The notes under the pieces: model-generated
Told to the model about the DNA's origin: nothing
Database searches by the model: none
What the model saw: only the letters and a program-made list of their open reading frames with translations
NCBI RefSeq assembly: GCF_036417355.1
Contig: NZ_CP143889.1
Span: forward strand, 2,790,001-2,854,000
Source of the DNA: Akkermansia sp. RCC_12PD
Lineage (GTDB): Bacteria; Verrucomicrobiota; Verrucomicrobiia; Verrucomicrobiales; Akkermansiaceae
Direction of reading: 5' to 3'
DNA: 64,000 nt
Part shown: in pieces, positions 53,854-63,694 of the stretch
Position numbering within the stretch: the stretch's first letter is position 1
Layout: every line of letters starts with the position of its first letter
Made by a program: the position numbers and the translations under genes

Positions 53854-54257
53854 TTATTTATGAAAAGGTTCAGATCCATCCTTATCCATAACTGAATAAC
53901 TTTCAATTTACAGAATAAAAAACAATAGAAATGAACGCTTTATTATAATTCTCATACTTTCCCGCAACACCTGCATCCAACGCATCACGTTCAAAAGGAA
54001 TACCGCGCCCTCAGGAAAATAAAGCAGTGTTCCTCATCTGTTTAAAAACAGCATTGAAAGGCCTTGAAGGAGATCATGCTGTGGAAGCCTGCCGTCCCCC
54101 AAATTTTTGCCATGGTGAAACTCGCAATGAAGGACATGGCACTCTCCTCTACACAAATTAGGGCGGCCCGGCGTTCCATGCCGAAAAAATCAACGCAGGT
54201 TCACACTCCGCGGCCTGAGCGGGATTTTCCGTTCGTTACTACTCCGCCGTTTCTCTT
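53854..54257. other. Gene-free interval
   Basis: This region holds the promoter side of tail-fibre gene B and nothing else I can support. A plus-strand frame at 54064-54261 is Pro/Ser-rich without similarity. Confidence 0.45.
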
Positions 54258-54908
54258 TTAATCAAAAACGGGATTCCAGAGTGGATCCGACGCGGCGTCA
54301 AAACATAGCCGCACCTGTTCAGGCGTATTTTTCTCCAGAACCATGGGAGGCAGTTCCTCCCTGCCGAACCATCCGCTTTCAGACGTTTCCACATTAGGGC
54401 GGAAGCTTCCACCCCGTTCTTCACAGAGAACGAAGATTTTGCAGACTCCGTAGGCATAGGGGGGAGGATTATGCCTGTTGCGGTCATGAAGCGCTATCAA
54501 CCGGACGGGTTCCACTTTCAGGCCGGCTTCCTCCCACACTTCCTTGGCCGTATTTTCCCGTACGGTCTGGTTCACATCCACCCAGCCGCCCGGCAGAGAC
54601 CACAGGCCGGACTCCGTTTCCCTGACCAGAAGAATGTTGCCGTCCCTGAAAATGGCCGCCCGCGTATCCATCTTGGGCGTTTGAAATCCCGTTTCATTGC
54701 AAAACAGGCCGCGGACCGTATTCATATCCACCCCGGACTTGGCACTCATGATTTCAGCGGCAATATCCCTCAGTCGCTCGAAACGCTCCAAATCATAAGG
54801 GTCTTTGGCGTAAGTGATTCCCGCCTGGGCCAGAAACTGGATTTCCACGGCCCACTCCAGCCAGCGCGGAGGCAGCGCTTCCCGGACCAGATCATCTTCT
54901 CCGTTCAT
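54258..54908 (-). CDS. Nudix hydrolase with N-terminal helical domain
   Basis: The 216-residue protein has an N-terminal hydrolase-associated domain (PPRWLEWAVEIQFLAQAGIT, YAKDPYDLERFERLRDIAAE), as in YjhB-type ADP-ribose pyrophosphatases, then a Nudix domain with LWSLPGGWVDVNQTVRENTA and KEVWEEAGLKVEP. The Nudix box is nearly complete, but the early Glu of Gx5E reads Gln and the Arg of REUXEE reads Lys; the metal-binding EE pair is kept. Relatives cleave ADP-ribose or other nucleoside diphosphates. The ATG at 54908 is chosen because the domain begins there; 54944 is possible. Confidence 0.87.
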   Translation of the reverse strand: MNGEDDLVREALPPRWLEWAVEIQFLAQAGITYAKDPYDLERFERLRDIAAEIMSAKSGVDMNTVRGLFCNETGFQTPKMDTRAAIFRDGNILLVRETESGLWSLPGGWVDVNQTVRENTAKEVWEEAGLKVEPVRLIALHDRNRHNPPPYAYGVCKIFVLCEERGGSFRPNVETSESGWFGREELPPMVLEKNTPEQVRLCFDAASDPLWNPVFD

Positions 54909-55127
54909 GTGGCCCACGCTAGCATTGCCCGCAGATGCTGCCAATCTTTATATTCCTTTTCATACACATGACGGATTGTTCACACAGGAACGCTGGACCA
55001 TTCCATGCGTCTGCCGCAGACTGGTCCGCGTAACCGGGATTATTGATTAAACATCATTCCTGCTGGAAGAAGGTCCGTTCATTCCTGCCGGTCTGACGGA
55101 CCGCCCGAAAAAACGCCTCATGACATT

Positions 55128-55859
55128 TCAAGAGTTATGGGGCGTTTGGATTGTTCCCCCATCCTCTTCCGGCAGTGCGACCGGATCTCCCAAAAACCGG
55201 GGTTCCCTGCCCCACAGCCACAAATCCATCATCATCCACACGCGGGCGCCGCGTTCCCTGATCCAGCTTTTAACCCGGGAACGACGATTGGGCACGTCCG
55301 GAGCATTCACGGCATAGGCGTCCATCCCGTTGTACCGGGCAATCGCCAGGGCGCGTCTGTTATGAAAGGTCTGGGAAACGACGATCATTTGAGAGACTCC
55401 GAACACCTCCTTCATCCGCACCACGGAATCCAGAGTCCTCAATCCGGCAAAATCGCAGACAATCCGGTCTTCCGGAACTCCCCGCTCCACCAAGGCCTGT
55501 TTCATTGCTTCCGGTTCATTATAGGCGTGGGAGGAATTGTCTCCGGATACGACAAACACAGTAACCTTTCCCTCCCTCCAAAGTTCCGCGGCCGTGTCCA
55601 TCCTGTTGTCAAAATAGCCGTTGGGACCGCCCATGAAGGTAGGGGAACACCCCAGCACCAGGGCTGCGGCCCTGACAGGGACATCACGGGGATGGTCAAA
55701 CAGCCGGTCTCGGGAAGAGAAATCCGCATACCATTCAGAGACGGCTACCAGCATGCCCACGGCAATCACCGCCGCCAATCCTGTCTTCAGCGCCAAAATC
55801 AGGATCTTTTTCTTCCTGCACCAAAGGTCCCGGACTATCTTTCCCAATTTGCTGATCAT
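55128..55859 (-). CDS. SanA/YdcF-family (DUF218) membrane protein
   Basis: The 243-residue protein has one N-terminal helix (LILALKTGLAAVIAVGMLVA) and a DUF218 domain: AAALVLGCSPTFMGGPNGYF, VFVVSGDNSSHAYNEPEAMK, GVPEDRIVCDFAGLRTLDSV and IVVSQTFHNRRALAIAR. E. coli SanA and ElyC of this family act in envelope barrier function and in recycling of lipid-linked intermediates. The start at 55859 overlaps the stop of a small upstream frame (ATGA at 55856-55859), supporting the shorter of two possible starts. Confidence 0.86.
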   Translation of the reverse strand: MISKLGKIVRDLWCRKKKILILALKTGLAAVIAVGMLVAVSEWYADFSSRDRLFDHPRDVPVRAAALVLGCSPTFMGGPNGYFDNRMDTAAELWREGKVTVFVVSGDNSSHAYNEPEAMKQALVERGVPEDRIVCDFAGLRTLDSVVRMKEVFGVSQMIVVSQTFHNRRALAIARYNGMDAYAVNAPDVPNRRSRVKSWIRERGARVWMMMDLWLWGREPRFLGDPVALPEEDGGTIQTPHNS

Positions 55860-56053
55860 CTTGGCAAACAATGGTTTCTACTTTGCTTCCAGCTTGGAAC
55901 GCATCTTGTGGGACCACAATTGCATTCCTCCATCAGATACTTGACGATGTTCATATTACCACAGGAATCAACGGCCGCCGCCGCCAAGTGAGAGAACAAC
56001 GGCAGCACCAGACAGGCCATTCCCCATGCAGGGAAAATATTCTTTTTCATCAT
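55856..56053 (-). CDS. Small exported protein with ankyrin-like stretch
   Basis: The 65-codon frame starts MMKKNIFPAWGMACLVLPLF, a plausible signal peptide, followed by LAAAAVDSCGNMNIVKYLME and a cysteine-rich end (CNCGPTRCVPSW). The stretch AAVDSCGNMNIVKYLMEE has the spacing of half an ankyrin repeat. Its TGA overlaps the start of the SanA-like gene, which supports translation. It may be a real small protein or the first part of a truncated ankyrin protein. Confidence 0.45.
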   Translation of the reverse strand: MMKKNIFPAWGMACLVLPLFSHLAAAAVDSCGNMNIVKYLMEECNCGPTRCVPSWKQSRNHCLPR

Positions 56054-56665
56054 AGAGGGTTGATATTGGAAATCCGGAGCACCTGGAAACGGCATTTCCA
56101 AAGCACCTCTGAATTATAGAAAATCGTAGGGCAACATGCTACCGGGGTCAATTCCATAAACGGTCCCGCATATATCACAATGGAAGCTATGTAGGGCTGG
56201 AGAAACAGCTTCCAGGGACCAACTCTTCCAAAATACCATCTCAAATACAACTCTCATTCCCCATCATCTCCAGAGAAAGAAAACGGTTCCCACTCAACAG
56301 GCCAATCTTTTATGAAGCATGCTTGCGATTGCCTGAAATGGGAGCCTCGCAAAATTAACCAGGAAAACATTGCTACCTGCAAATAGAGGCACAACCGGTC
56401 ATTTGGCTCAACGTCAAAATCGGTGAATGATCTGCCAAAAAAGCCATCATCAACACCAGACTATTCAGACGCCAACAGTGCCGCCCAGCTCTTCAGAAAA
56501 CCCATCGCCAGCCTGTTCCCTGAAAAGCTTCCCAGTAAATCGCATCGCCGCTCCAGTACCCGGGAATAACATCAAAAACGTTGACAACAAAATCATGGAC
56601 AAGGACTTCGGTGTCCGTCAAGCACGAGGAAACGCATCATCCACGAGCAGTTTCATCACCCCTCC
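56054..56665. other. Gene-free interval
   Basis: No gene is supported here. The plus-strand frame at 56427-56669 is Ser/Pro-rich and has no recognisable features. Together with the transposase remnant that follows, the region looks like decayed accessory DNA. Confidence 0.45.
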
Positions 56666-57049
56666 TTGAGAAAGAGGGGCTGCAAGCTGATGGTCCGGGA
56701 AAGCAAAACCTGGATTCGCTCCTTTAAGATCAACCCGGCCATCTGGGTATGCCATGAGTTCAGGGAGAAGTTGGGCAACTTATTACAGACGGTTAAACAA
56801 TACAGAAGCGACATCGGCCAACTCAAGGAAATGGTGAGAATGCCGCTCCATGAGGCTCCGATGGAACTTGACAAAATAGCGGTGACCATCAGGAAGTGGT
56901 TTGCCCCGCTCATCCGTATGTGGAGGTACAGGAAGAACGAGGCAATCACGGAAGGATTCACCGGAAGATGAAGTTCGTCCAAGGGAGGGCCTGCGGGTAT
57001 CGTAATTTTGAGAATTACCGCCTCCGGGTGCTGGTAGAATACGGAGGGT
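56666..57049 (+). pseudogene. Transposase remnant, ISL3-type C-terminus
   Basis: Residues LLQTVKQYRSDIGQLKEMVR, MELDKIAVTIRKWFAPLIR, MWRYRKNEAITEGF and, after a one-base frameshift near 56964, HRKMKFVQGRACGYRNFENY then RLRVL match the end of transposases of the ISL3 type (NxxTEGFHRKMKLIQRRAYG...FRNFENYR). The catalytic N-terminal half is missing and no terminal inverted repeats are evident. It is the debris of an insertion sequence next to tRNA-Ala. The family name rests on pattern memory. Confidence 0.6.
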
Positions 57050-57174
57050 TCAATCCTGATTTTCTCTTCAAATTCTCTCTCTCCACACGTGTAAGCGTTG
57101 ATTCATCTGTCGCCCGGCTGAAGGGCTGTTTTTCCACAAGGCGTTTACAGCAATCCTGAACAGCGCATCAATGG

Positions 57175-57205
57175 AAAAGGCTTGCAAGATTCTTTCTTGC
57201 AAGCC
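57175..57205 (-). terminator. Terminator of tRNA-Ala
   Basis: GGCTTGCAAG (57179-57188) pairs perfectly with CTTGCAAGCC (57196-57205). On the minus strand TTTT follows. Confidence 0.85.
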
Positions 57206-57211
57206 TTTATT

Positions 57212-57287
57212 TGGTGGAGCATAGCGGGTTCGAACCGCTGACCTCTTCAATGCCATTGAAGCGCTCTACCAACTGAGCTAATACCCC
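57212..57287 (-). tRNA. tRNA-Ala (GGC)
   Basis: The minus strand folds into a tRNA with acceptor GGGGTAT/ATGCTCC (with one G-U pair), D-arm AGCTCAGTTGGTAGAGC, anticodon loop ATGGCAT (anticodon GGC), TpsiC GCGGTTCGAACCCGC and an encoded CCA. Confidence 0.96.
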
Positions 57288-57507
57288 TTTGACTTTCGTC
57301 TTGGTGTGTCCTGTAGAGGACGGAGAGAAATTAGCATGACCATGGTGCCACCGCAAGTTTTTTCTGCAAAAAAAACGTTCGCGTCCACATTTTTCCCGGA
57401 AATGACGGCCCTTCTGCGGCGGCAGGCCGCAGGACTTGCGGAAAATCGGGACAGCCGGGGAAATATGGTTGAATGGGGTTCCGGCCTGCTTTAACCTTTC
57501 ACAAAAG

Positions 57508-57783
57508 ATGAAACGGCCTATTTCTCTCCACCGCACTCTTGCCGCCACGGCGCTGGCGGCCTTTTTCCTTGCAGGTTCCCTCCAGGCCCAGGAGCCGGGC
57601 GGGATGGAAAAGGAACCCTCCGGGACGGAAGAGTCCGGCATTTCCACACCGCGCCGGGTTGCCGGGCTGGGCGTACTTGCCTTCCTGATCGGCTGGATGG
57701 TTTGGCGGAACGGTTCCCGCCGCCACCGGGACGCCGGACAGGATACGGAGACCGGCAATGATGACACCAGCCCCAAAGAATGA
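57508..57783 (+). CDS. Small membrane protein of unknown function
   Basis: The 91-residue product has a signal peptide (TLAATALAAFFLAGSLQAQ), a short acidic linker (PGGMEKEPSGTEESG), one membrane helix (VAGLGVLAFLIGWMVW) and a charged tail (RRHRDAGQDTETGNDD). The layout, an exported N-terminus, a second helix and a cytoplasmic tail, is clear, but I recognise no family. It is followed after 72 bases by a PA14-domain gene on the same strand. Confidence 0.6.
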   Translation: MKRPISLHRTLAATALAAFFLAGSLQAQEPGGMEKEPSGTEESGISTPRRVAGLGVLAFLIGWMVWRNGSRRHRDAGQDTETGNDDTSPKE

Positions 57784-57855
57784 CGCCGTTTCTGAAAGAA
57801 TGCTTCCATGCCGCCCGTAGTCGTTGCAGAGAGCATCCCCTCCACCCGACACTGC

Positions 57856-58479
57856 ATGAATGTTTTTCTTACCGTTCTGAGCCTTCTTTTCTGCACAGCC
57901 CTGGCAGGAACAGCCGCCGACTCCCCCGCGGAGGAGTTTCCCTCCGGCGTGGTTCAGGAGCTGTGGTTCGGCATTCCGGGAGGTTCGGTAAAGGATTTGA
58001 CGCACCGGAAGGTCTTTGAAAAGCCTTCTTCCGACATCCGGAAGATCGTCCGGCTGGACGCAGAAAATCTGGGCGACCAGTACGGAGCCCGTTATTCCGC
58101 CCTGCTCCGCGTCCCGGCTACCGGAGAATACCGCCTTTATCTGTCTTCCGACGATTCCGCCGAACTGTGGCTGGGCAAGGACGCCACCCAGAAGGACATG
58201 AGCTGCATTGCCACCGTGAAGGGATATTCCGACCGCCATAACTGGACCAACCAGCCCAACCAGTCATCCGAACCCGTTCACCTGGAAGCGGGCAAGTTTT
58301 ATTTTCTCCAGGTGATTCACAAGGAGGACGGCGGCCCGGACCACATGTCCGTAGCCTGGTCAGGCCCCGGCATTCCCCAGCCCGTGCTGGTTCCCGCGTC
58401 CGCCCTGTTCCTTCCTCCCGGCATGTTGCCGGAGGAGAAGCCGCAACCCCAGAATCTGAATCCGAGTCTGGCCGAATGA
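57856..58479 (+). CDS. Exported PA14-domain protein
   Basis: The 207-residue protein has a signal peptide (VFLTVLSLLFCTALAGTAA) and a PA14 domain: VVQELWFGIPGGSVKDLTHR, RYSALLRVPATGEYRLYLSS, DDSAELWLGK, HLEAGKFYFLQVIHKEDGG and HMSVAWSGPGIP. PA14 domains are beta-barrels that bind carbohydrate, often through the DD in the DDSAxLW motif seen here. The protein would act outside the inner membrane, perhaps in glycan adhesion. The ATG at 57856 starts the signal; 57808 would add 16 unrelated residues. Confidence 0.83.
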   Translation: MNVFLTVLSLLFCTALAGTAADSPAEEFPSGVVQELWFGIPGGSVKDLTHRKVFEKPSSDIRKIVRLDAENLGDQYGARYSALLRVPATGEYRLYLSSDDSAELWLGKDATQKDMSCIATVKGYSDRHNWTNQPNQSSEPVHLEAGKFYFLQVIHKEDGGPDHMSVAWSGPGIPQPVLVPASALFLPPGMLPEEKPQPQNLNPSLAE

Positions 58480-58965
58480 TTTCGTCAGGCGGAGGCCGTC
58501 CCCGGTTTCTCCTGCGTCCCATGCATTCCGTCTGCCGGAAGATGGCAGGAATTCTCCATTTTTCCTGATAAAAGAGATGAGTAGGTGCAGTCGCATTTAC
58601 TCATTTAGAGAGGAAAGCTTCCCTGCCCCTTTCCTTCTTTCCGGTGTGGTTCCGGTGCGCCCGTCCCGAAGTTTCCAGCGCCTTTTCCAAGATTCCCGGT
58701 GATTAGTTATTCACATATTATACACATTCTATTAACATTTCTCTTTTTCCGCACGTCATCCTTCCCAATAAAAACTTGCAGACAATCAAAGCTATACGTC
58801 CTGAATCACGTTAAAATCCTTTCCCGGCTTTCCGCATCCCCGTGCTGAAACAAGAATACGTTTTCCCGATCACTTTCCGCCCGCCTACCGGCTCATGCAC
58901 GCTTTTCCGTCGCCGGACTTTATAGTGATAGTGCGGCGGCTTTCCGTCCCCTGGCGAGGTTCGGG
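58480..58965. other. Long gene-free interval upstream of metH
   Basis: About 490 bases hold no gene. The middle is AT-rich (58700-58760) with two DnaA-box-like sequences, and TATAGT at 58921-58926 could be a -10 element, though no good -35 partner is seen. I looked for cobalamin, SAM and SAH riboswitch cores, as expected near metH, and found none. Confidence 0.5.
58707..58726 (+). promoter_or_regulatory. Two adjacent DnaA-box-like sites
   Basis: TTATTCACA (58707-58715) and TTATACACA (58718-58726) both fit TTATNCACA and lie two bases apart in an AT-rich stretch. No further boxes are seen nearby, so an origin is not claimed; DnaA-dependent regulation or chance is possible. Confidence 0.35.
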
Positions 58966-59106
58966 ATGCACGGCGAGTCCGGACATGCCTTTCTCCAGTA
59001 CCTCTACCCCGGGAAATTCACCCGCAAGGGCATTTTCCCGATACGCGCCCGTCCCGGAAAAGGGGTGACGTCAATTATCCTTGTTCACGGAGGGTACGGG
59101 CTGTAG
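58966..59106 (+). CDS. Possible leader peptide upstream of metH
   Basis: A 46-codon frame begins [20 protein letters not shown], with GAGG six bases before its ATG, and stops 17 bases before metH. Composition is protein-like but no family is recognised. It could be a translated leader that affects metH, or chance. Confidence 0.25.
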   Translation: MHGESGHAFLQYLYPGKFTRKGIFPIRARPGKGVTSIILVHGGYGL

Positions 59107-59123
59107 ATTTTCCGCGCCCGCTT

Positions 59124-62100
59124 ATGACCAAAGCATCCCGACTCAAACGTCTTGATTATCTCAAAGATCAACTGCGCAAAAGGATTGTGATCCTGGACGG
59201 CGCCATGGGCACCAATATCCAGAAGTTCAAGCTGAAGGAGGAGGATTACCGGGGAGAGCGCTTCGCGGATACGGAATTGTATCCCAACGACCTGAAGAAC
59301 AACAACGACCTTCTCGTGCTGACCAGGCCGGAGGTGATTCTGGACGTGCACCGCCGCTTTCTGGATACGGGCCGTGCGGATATCATTGAAACCTGTTCCT
59401 TTGGCGCAACCAGCATCGGGCAGCACGACTATTTCTGGCATCATCCGGAAGAGGGGAAGCGCAAGGACCAGTCCTACTTCCAGCAAGTGGTGGATTCCCC
59501 CGTTTTAAAGTCCCTGGTGCGGGACATGAACCTGGCTGCCGTTTCCCTGGCCCGCCGGGCCTGCGACGAGGCGGAGGCGCACGACGGCAGGCCCCGCTTC
59601 GTGGCCGGGTCCATCGGCCCCATGCCCGTCACCTGCTCCCTGTCTCCTGACGTGAATGATCCGGGCTTCCGGTCCGTGAATTTCAACCAGCTCAGGCAGG
59701 CCTACCGGGAACAGGTGCTGGCCATGCTGAAAGGCGGGGTGGACCTGATTCTGCTGGAAACGGTTTTCGATACGCTGAACGCCAAGGCGGCCCTGTTCGC
59801 CATGGAAGAGGTGTTCGACGAACAGCCGAACGCCGCCGTTCCGGTGATGGTGTCCGTAACGCTGACGGACAAGGCGGGGCGCACCCTGTCCGGCCAGACG
59901 ATTGAGGCGTTCTGGAATTCCATCCGCCACGTCCGGCCCTTCTCCGTGGGCATCAACTGCGCCCTGGGTGCGGATTTGATGCGCCCCTTTGCCGAGGAAA
60001 TCGCCGGGCTTGCGGACTGCTACGTTTCCATTTACGCCAACGCGGGGCTTCCCAACCCGCTCAGCCCCACGGGCTACGACCAGCTTCCGGAAGACATGGC
60101 GGCATTCATGAAGGAGTATGCCTCCCTGGGCATCCTGAATATTGTGGGCGGCTGCTGCGGCACCACTCCTGAACACATCGGCGCCATCGCCCGGGCCGTG
60201 GAGGAGCTTCCCCCCCGCATTCCTGCCGCCCAATCCCCCGCCCTGCGCCTGTCCGGGTATGAGGCCTATAACCATACCCGTGAAAAAAACACCCTTTTTG
60301 TCGGGGAGCGCTGCAACGTGGCGGGTTCCCCCAAATTCGCCCGCCTGATCCGGGAGGGGAACTATGAGGAGGCGGTTTCCATCGCGCGCCAGCAGGTGGA
60401 AAACGGCGCGCTGGTGCTGGATTTCTGCTTTGACGACGGTCTGATTGAAGGCCGGGAGGCCATGGTCCGTTTCCTGAACCTGGTTTCCGCGGAGCCGGAC
60501 ATCGCCAAAGTTCCCTTCATGGTGGATTCCTCCAAATGGGAGGTGCTGGAAGCCGGGCTGCAATGCATGCAGGGCAAGGGCATCGTCAACTCCATTTCCC
60601 TGAAGGAAGGGGAGGAGGAATTCCTCAGGAAGGCCGCCCTGATCAAGAGGTATGGGGCGGCGGTCGTCGTGATGGCCTTTGACGAGGAAGGACAGGCCGC
60701 CAACTACGAGGACCGCATCCGCATCGCGCAGCGGGCCTATGACCTGCTGGTGAACCGGGTGCAGTTCCCGGAGGAGGACATCATCTTTGACCCCAACGTG
60801 CTGACCGTCGGCACGGGCATTCCGGAACACGCCAACTACGCCCTGGATTTCTTCAAGGCGGCGGGCTGGATTTCCACCCACCTGCCCCATACCCACATTT
60901 CCGGCGGCATTTCCAACGTCTCCTTTGCGTTCCGGGGCAACAACCCGGTACGGGAGGCCATGCATTCCGCCTTCCTGTACCATGCCACCCGGCAGGGGCT
61001 GGACATGAGCATCGTGAACGCCGGCATGCTGGAGGTGTACGACAACATTCCCGGGGAAAGGCTGGAGCTGATCGAAGACGTTCTGCTGAACAGGAGGCCG
61101 GACGCCACGGAACGCCTGACAGATTACGCGGAGAAGCTGGCCGCGGAAAAAGCGCAGGCGGGCGCGGAAAGGAAACCCGTGCTGGCCTGGCGGGAACAAC
61201 CCGTGACCGGGAGGCTGGAACACGCCCTGGTCAAGGGGATCACCGAGTTTGTGGACGCGGATACGGAAGAGGCGTTCAAGGAACTGGGTTCCCCCCTGAA
61301 AGTGATTGAAGGCCCGCTGATGGACGGCATGAAGGTGGTGGGGGAACTGTTCGGCGACGGAAAGATGTTCCTGCCCCAGGTGGTGAAGAGCGCCCGTGTG
61401 ATGAAGCAGGCCGTGGCATGGCTGACCCCGTACATTGAGGCGGACAAAAAAGGATCTTCCAAAACGGGCAAGGCCCTGATCGCCACCGTGAAGGGGGACG
61501 TGCATGACATCGGCAAGAACATCGTCGGAGTGGTTCTGGGCTGCAACGGCTTTGAAGTAGTGGACTTGGGCGTGATGGTCCATTGCGACACGATTCTGGA
61601 CCGCGCGGAGCAGGAAAATGCGGACCTGGTGATGCTTTCCGGCCTCATCACCCCTTCCCTGGAGGAAATGTCCCACGTGGCGGCGGAAATGCAGCGCCGC
61701 GGCATGACCATTCCCCTGATGGTGGGGGGCGCCACCACGTCCGCCCTGCACACGGCGCTGAAGATCGCCCCCCATTACGAGGGGCCCGTGGTCCATACCG
61801 TGGACGCCTCCCAGGTGGTGCCCGCCGCCGCGGCCCTGGTGGGAGAAAAGAAGGATTCCTACATTTCCGCCGTCAAGGAACGGCAGGAGGAACTGCGCAC
61901 CAGCCATGAAAACAAGCCTTCGAAGGACTTCCTCTCCCTGGAGGAAGCACGGGAACTGCGCTGGCGGGGCGCGGACGGCGGCTATGCCCCGCCCGTGCCG
62001 GGGCGTCTGGGACCCGTTTCCATCGGCAGCCTGCACAGTCCAGTCAGCTGCGGCTGCTGCAGCGACGATCCCCGGTATTACGTGACCATTCAGGAACTGG

Positions 62101-62885
62101 TCGGCCGCATCGACTGGACACCCTTCTTCCATGCCTGGGAACTGCACGGCGTCTGGAGCGACTCCCGGCAGGAATTCCGCACCAAGGACCCGGCCAAGGC
62201 GGACGCTGCCGCGGCCCTGTACAAGGACGCCCGCGACCTGCTGGAACAGGCCGTCAAGGAAAACCGCTACCAGGCCCGCGGCGTCATCGGCATCTTCCCG
62301 GCCAATTCCGCTCCCAACCATGACGACATCACCGTCTGGACGGATGAATCCAGAACCATGCCGCAGGCCACCCTGCTGACCCAGCGGCAGCAATTGAACG
62401 CCCAGGGAAGGAAGCGTCTGGCCCTGGCGGACTTCATTGCCCCGGAAGGGGTGAAGGACTACATCGGGGCCATGGCCGTCAGCATCCACGGAGCCAGGCG
62501 ATGGGCGCAGGAATGGGAAGCCAGGAATGATTCCTACCGCGCCCTTCTGGTCAGTTCCCTGGCGGACCGGCTGGTGGAAGCCTTTGCCGGGGCCGCCCAT
62601 GAAAAACTGCGCGTGCTGTGGGGCATACCCGCCGGAACGGGAGTGCGCCCGGCCTGCGGCTACCCCAGCCAGCCGGACCATCAGGAAAAGGAAACCGTGT
62701 TCCGCCTGCTCCATGCCGGAGAAGAGGCGGGCATGAGCCTGACGGAAACATGGATGATGCAGCCCGTTTCCGCCGTCTGTGCGCTGGTATTCTCCCACCC
62801 GGAAAGCTCCTACTTCTCCGTAGGGGCCACGGACGGGGACCAGCAGCGGGACTACGCCACCAGAAAACAGCAGGCCCATTCCTGA
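59124..62885 (+). CDS. metH: Cobalamin-dependent methionine synthase
   Basis: The 1253-residue protein has all MetH modules. The homocysteine domain (1-345) has zinc ligands in GINCALGA and [11 protein letters not shown]. The pterin domain (about 375-630) has [20 protein letters not shown] and [11 protein letters not shown]. The cap and B12 domain (about 680-930) has [20 protein letters not shown], with the axial His of DxHxxG. The AdoMet reactivation domain (about 960-1250) has [16 protein letters not shown]. It transfers methyl from 5-methyl-THF to homocysteine and needs B12, which Akkermansia is known largely to import. Length is close to that of E. coli MetH (1227). Confidence 0.97.
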   Translation: MTKASRLKRLDYLKDQLRKRIVILDGAMGTNIQKFKLKEEDYRGERFADTELYPNDLKNNNDLLVLTRPEVILDVHRRFLDTGRADIIETCSFGATSIGQHDYFWHHPEEGKRKDQSYFQQVVDSPVLKSLVRDMNLAAVSLARRACDEAEAHDGRPRFVAGSIGPMPVTCSLSPDVNDPGFRSVNFNQLRQAYREQVLAMLKGGVDLILLETVFDTLNAKAALFAMEEVFDEQPNAAVPVMVSVTLTDKAGRTLSGQTIEAFWNSIRHVRPFSVGINCALGADLMRPFAEEIAGLADCYVSIYANAGLPNPLSPTGYDQLPEDMAAFMKEYASLGILNIVGGCCGTTPEHIGAIARAVEELPPRIPAAQSPALRLSGYEAYNHTREKNTLFVGERCNVAGSPKFARLIREGNYEEAVSIARQQVENGALVLDFCFDDGLIEGREAMVRFLNLVSAEPDIAKVPFMVDSSKWEVLEAGLQCMQGKGIVNSISLKEGEEEFLRKAALIKRYGAAVVVMAFDEEGQAANYEDRIRIAQRAYDLLVNRVQFPEEDIIFDPNVLTVGTGIPEHANYALDFFKAAGWISTHLPHTHISGGISNVSFAFRGNNPVREAMHSAFLYHATRQGLDMSIVNAGMLEVYDNIPGERLELIEDVLLNRRPDATERLTDYAEKLAAEKAQAGAERKPVLAWREQPVTGRLEHALVKGITEFVDADTEEAFKELGSPLKVIEGPLMDGMKVVGELFGDGKMFLPQVVKSARVMKQAVAWLTPYIEADKKGSSKTGKALIATVKGDVHDIGKNIVGVVLGCNGFEVVDLGVMVHCDTILDRAEQENADLVMLSGLITPSLEEMSHVAAEMQRRGMTIPLMVGGATTSALHTALKIAPHYEGPVVHTVDASQVVPAAAALVGEKKDSYISAVKERQEELRTSHENKPSKDFLSLEEARELRWRGADGGYAPPVPGRLGPVSIGSLHSPVSCGCCSDDPRYYVTIQELVGRIDWTPFFHAWELHGVWSDSRQEFRTKDPAKADAAAALYKDARDLLEQAVKENRYQARGVIGIFPANSAPNHDDITVWTDESRTMPQATLLTQRQQLNAQGRKRLALADFIAPEGVKDYIGAMAVSIHGARRWAQEWEARNDSYRALLVSSLADRLVEAFAGAAHEKLRVLWGIPAGTGVRPACGYPSQPDHQEKETVFRLLHAGEEAGMSLTETWMMQPVSAVCALVFSHPESSYFSVGATDGDQQRDYATRKQQAHS

Positions 62886-62917
62886 CCCGCCCCTTTCTTT
62901 CCTTGCTCCTCCAGCCA

Positions 62918-63694
62918 ATGCCCCATACAGACCAGATTCAGGCCCTGTCCGAGTTCCTGCTGGAATACGCCACCACGCTCATGGGCGCCGGGGTGCACAC
63001 CAACCGGGCCGTGCGCAACATCTCCCGCATTGCCGCCGCCTACGGGTACGCGGCGGACATGACCATCTTCCAGCGCAACATCACCATGAGCCTCATCAGC
63101 ACGGATGACGAGAATCTGCGCCGGACTTCCGTCAGGAAACTGAAACCCCTGGCCTTCAACCTGAACCTAATCCAGCAGCTCAGTGAACTGAGCTGGCTTC
63201 CCGTGGACAACAACGTCAGCATTGAAGAAATGGAGAGGGCCTTCCGGTCCATTGCGGCGACAAAACGCTTTTCCCCCTGGACGGATCTTCTCCTGGTCAG
63301 CGTGGGCAATGCCGCCTTCTGCCGCCTGTTCAACGGGGACATCTGGGCCATGCTGACCGTCTTCGGCGCCACCCTGCTGGGCTTTCTGGCAAAGCAGCAA
63401 TTCTCCCGGCTGAAATTCAATCCCCTGGGCGTCGTCATCCTGTCCGCGTTCACGGCCTCCATGGCGGCGGCCTGCGCCGTCATCTTCCAGTTCGGGGAGA
63501 CGCCCCAGATCGCGCTGGCCACGAGCGTCCTGTTCCTGGTTCCCGGCGTGCAAATGATCAACTCCATCATGGACCTGATGCACGGCCACATCCTGATGGG
63601 GATTTCCCGGGGCGTCCATTCCATCATGATGATCACCTGCATCACCATCGGCCTTTCCGCAACCATGCTTATTCTGGGGGTGAACAGCTTATGA
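62918..63694 (+). CDS. ThrE-type threonine/serine exporter, large subunit
   Basis: The 258-residue protein has a cytoplasmic N-terminal segment (LSEFLLEYATTLMGAGVHTN, AVRNISRIAAAYGYAADMTI) typical of DUF1212/ThrE, and five membrane helices (TDLLLVSVGNAAFCRLFNGD, AMLTVFGATLLGF, VILSAFTASMAAACAVIF, LATSVLFLVPGVQMIN, ISRGVHSIMMITCITIGLSA). ThrE-like proteins export threonine, serine or related metabolites, in some bacteria as two half proteins. The ATG at 62918 begins the homologous part. Its stop overlaps the next start (ATGA at 63691-63694), so the two halves are coupled. Confidence 0.88.
   Translation: MPHTDQIQALSEFLLEYATTLMGAGVHTNRAVRNISRIAAAYGYAADMTIFQRNITMSLISTDDENLRRTSVRKLKPLAFNLNLIQQLSELSWLPVDNNVSIEEMERAFRSIAATKRFSPWTDLLLVSVGNAAFCRLFNGDIWAMLTVFGATLLGFLAKQQFSRLKFNPLGVVILSAFTASMAAACAVIFQFGETPQIALATSVLFLVPGVQMINSIMDLMHGHILMGISRGVHSIMMITCITIGLSATMLILGVNSL

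Noticed and set aside
56427-56669. An 80-codon Ser/Pro-rich plus-strand frame
   Set aside because: Composition is low in complexity, there is no ribosome-binding site or similarity, and it lies in decayed DNA.
58700-58760. Replication origin
   Set aside because: Two DnaA boxes without dnaA, dnaN or a dense box cluster are not enough.
58480-59123. Cobalamin, SAM or SAH riboswitch before metH
   Set aside because: I searched by eye for their conserved cores and found none; a covariance search would settle it.
59505-62918. A 1137-codon minus-strand frame opposite metH
   Set aside because: MetH is certain by motifs; the opposite frame has no recognisable sequence and typical shadow composition.
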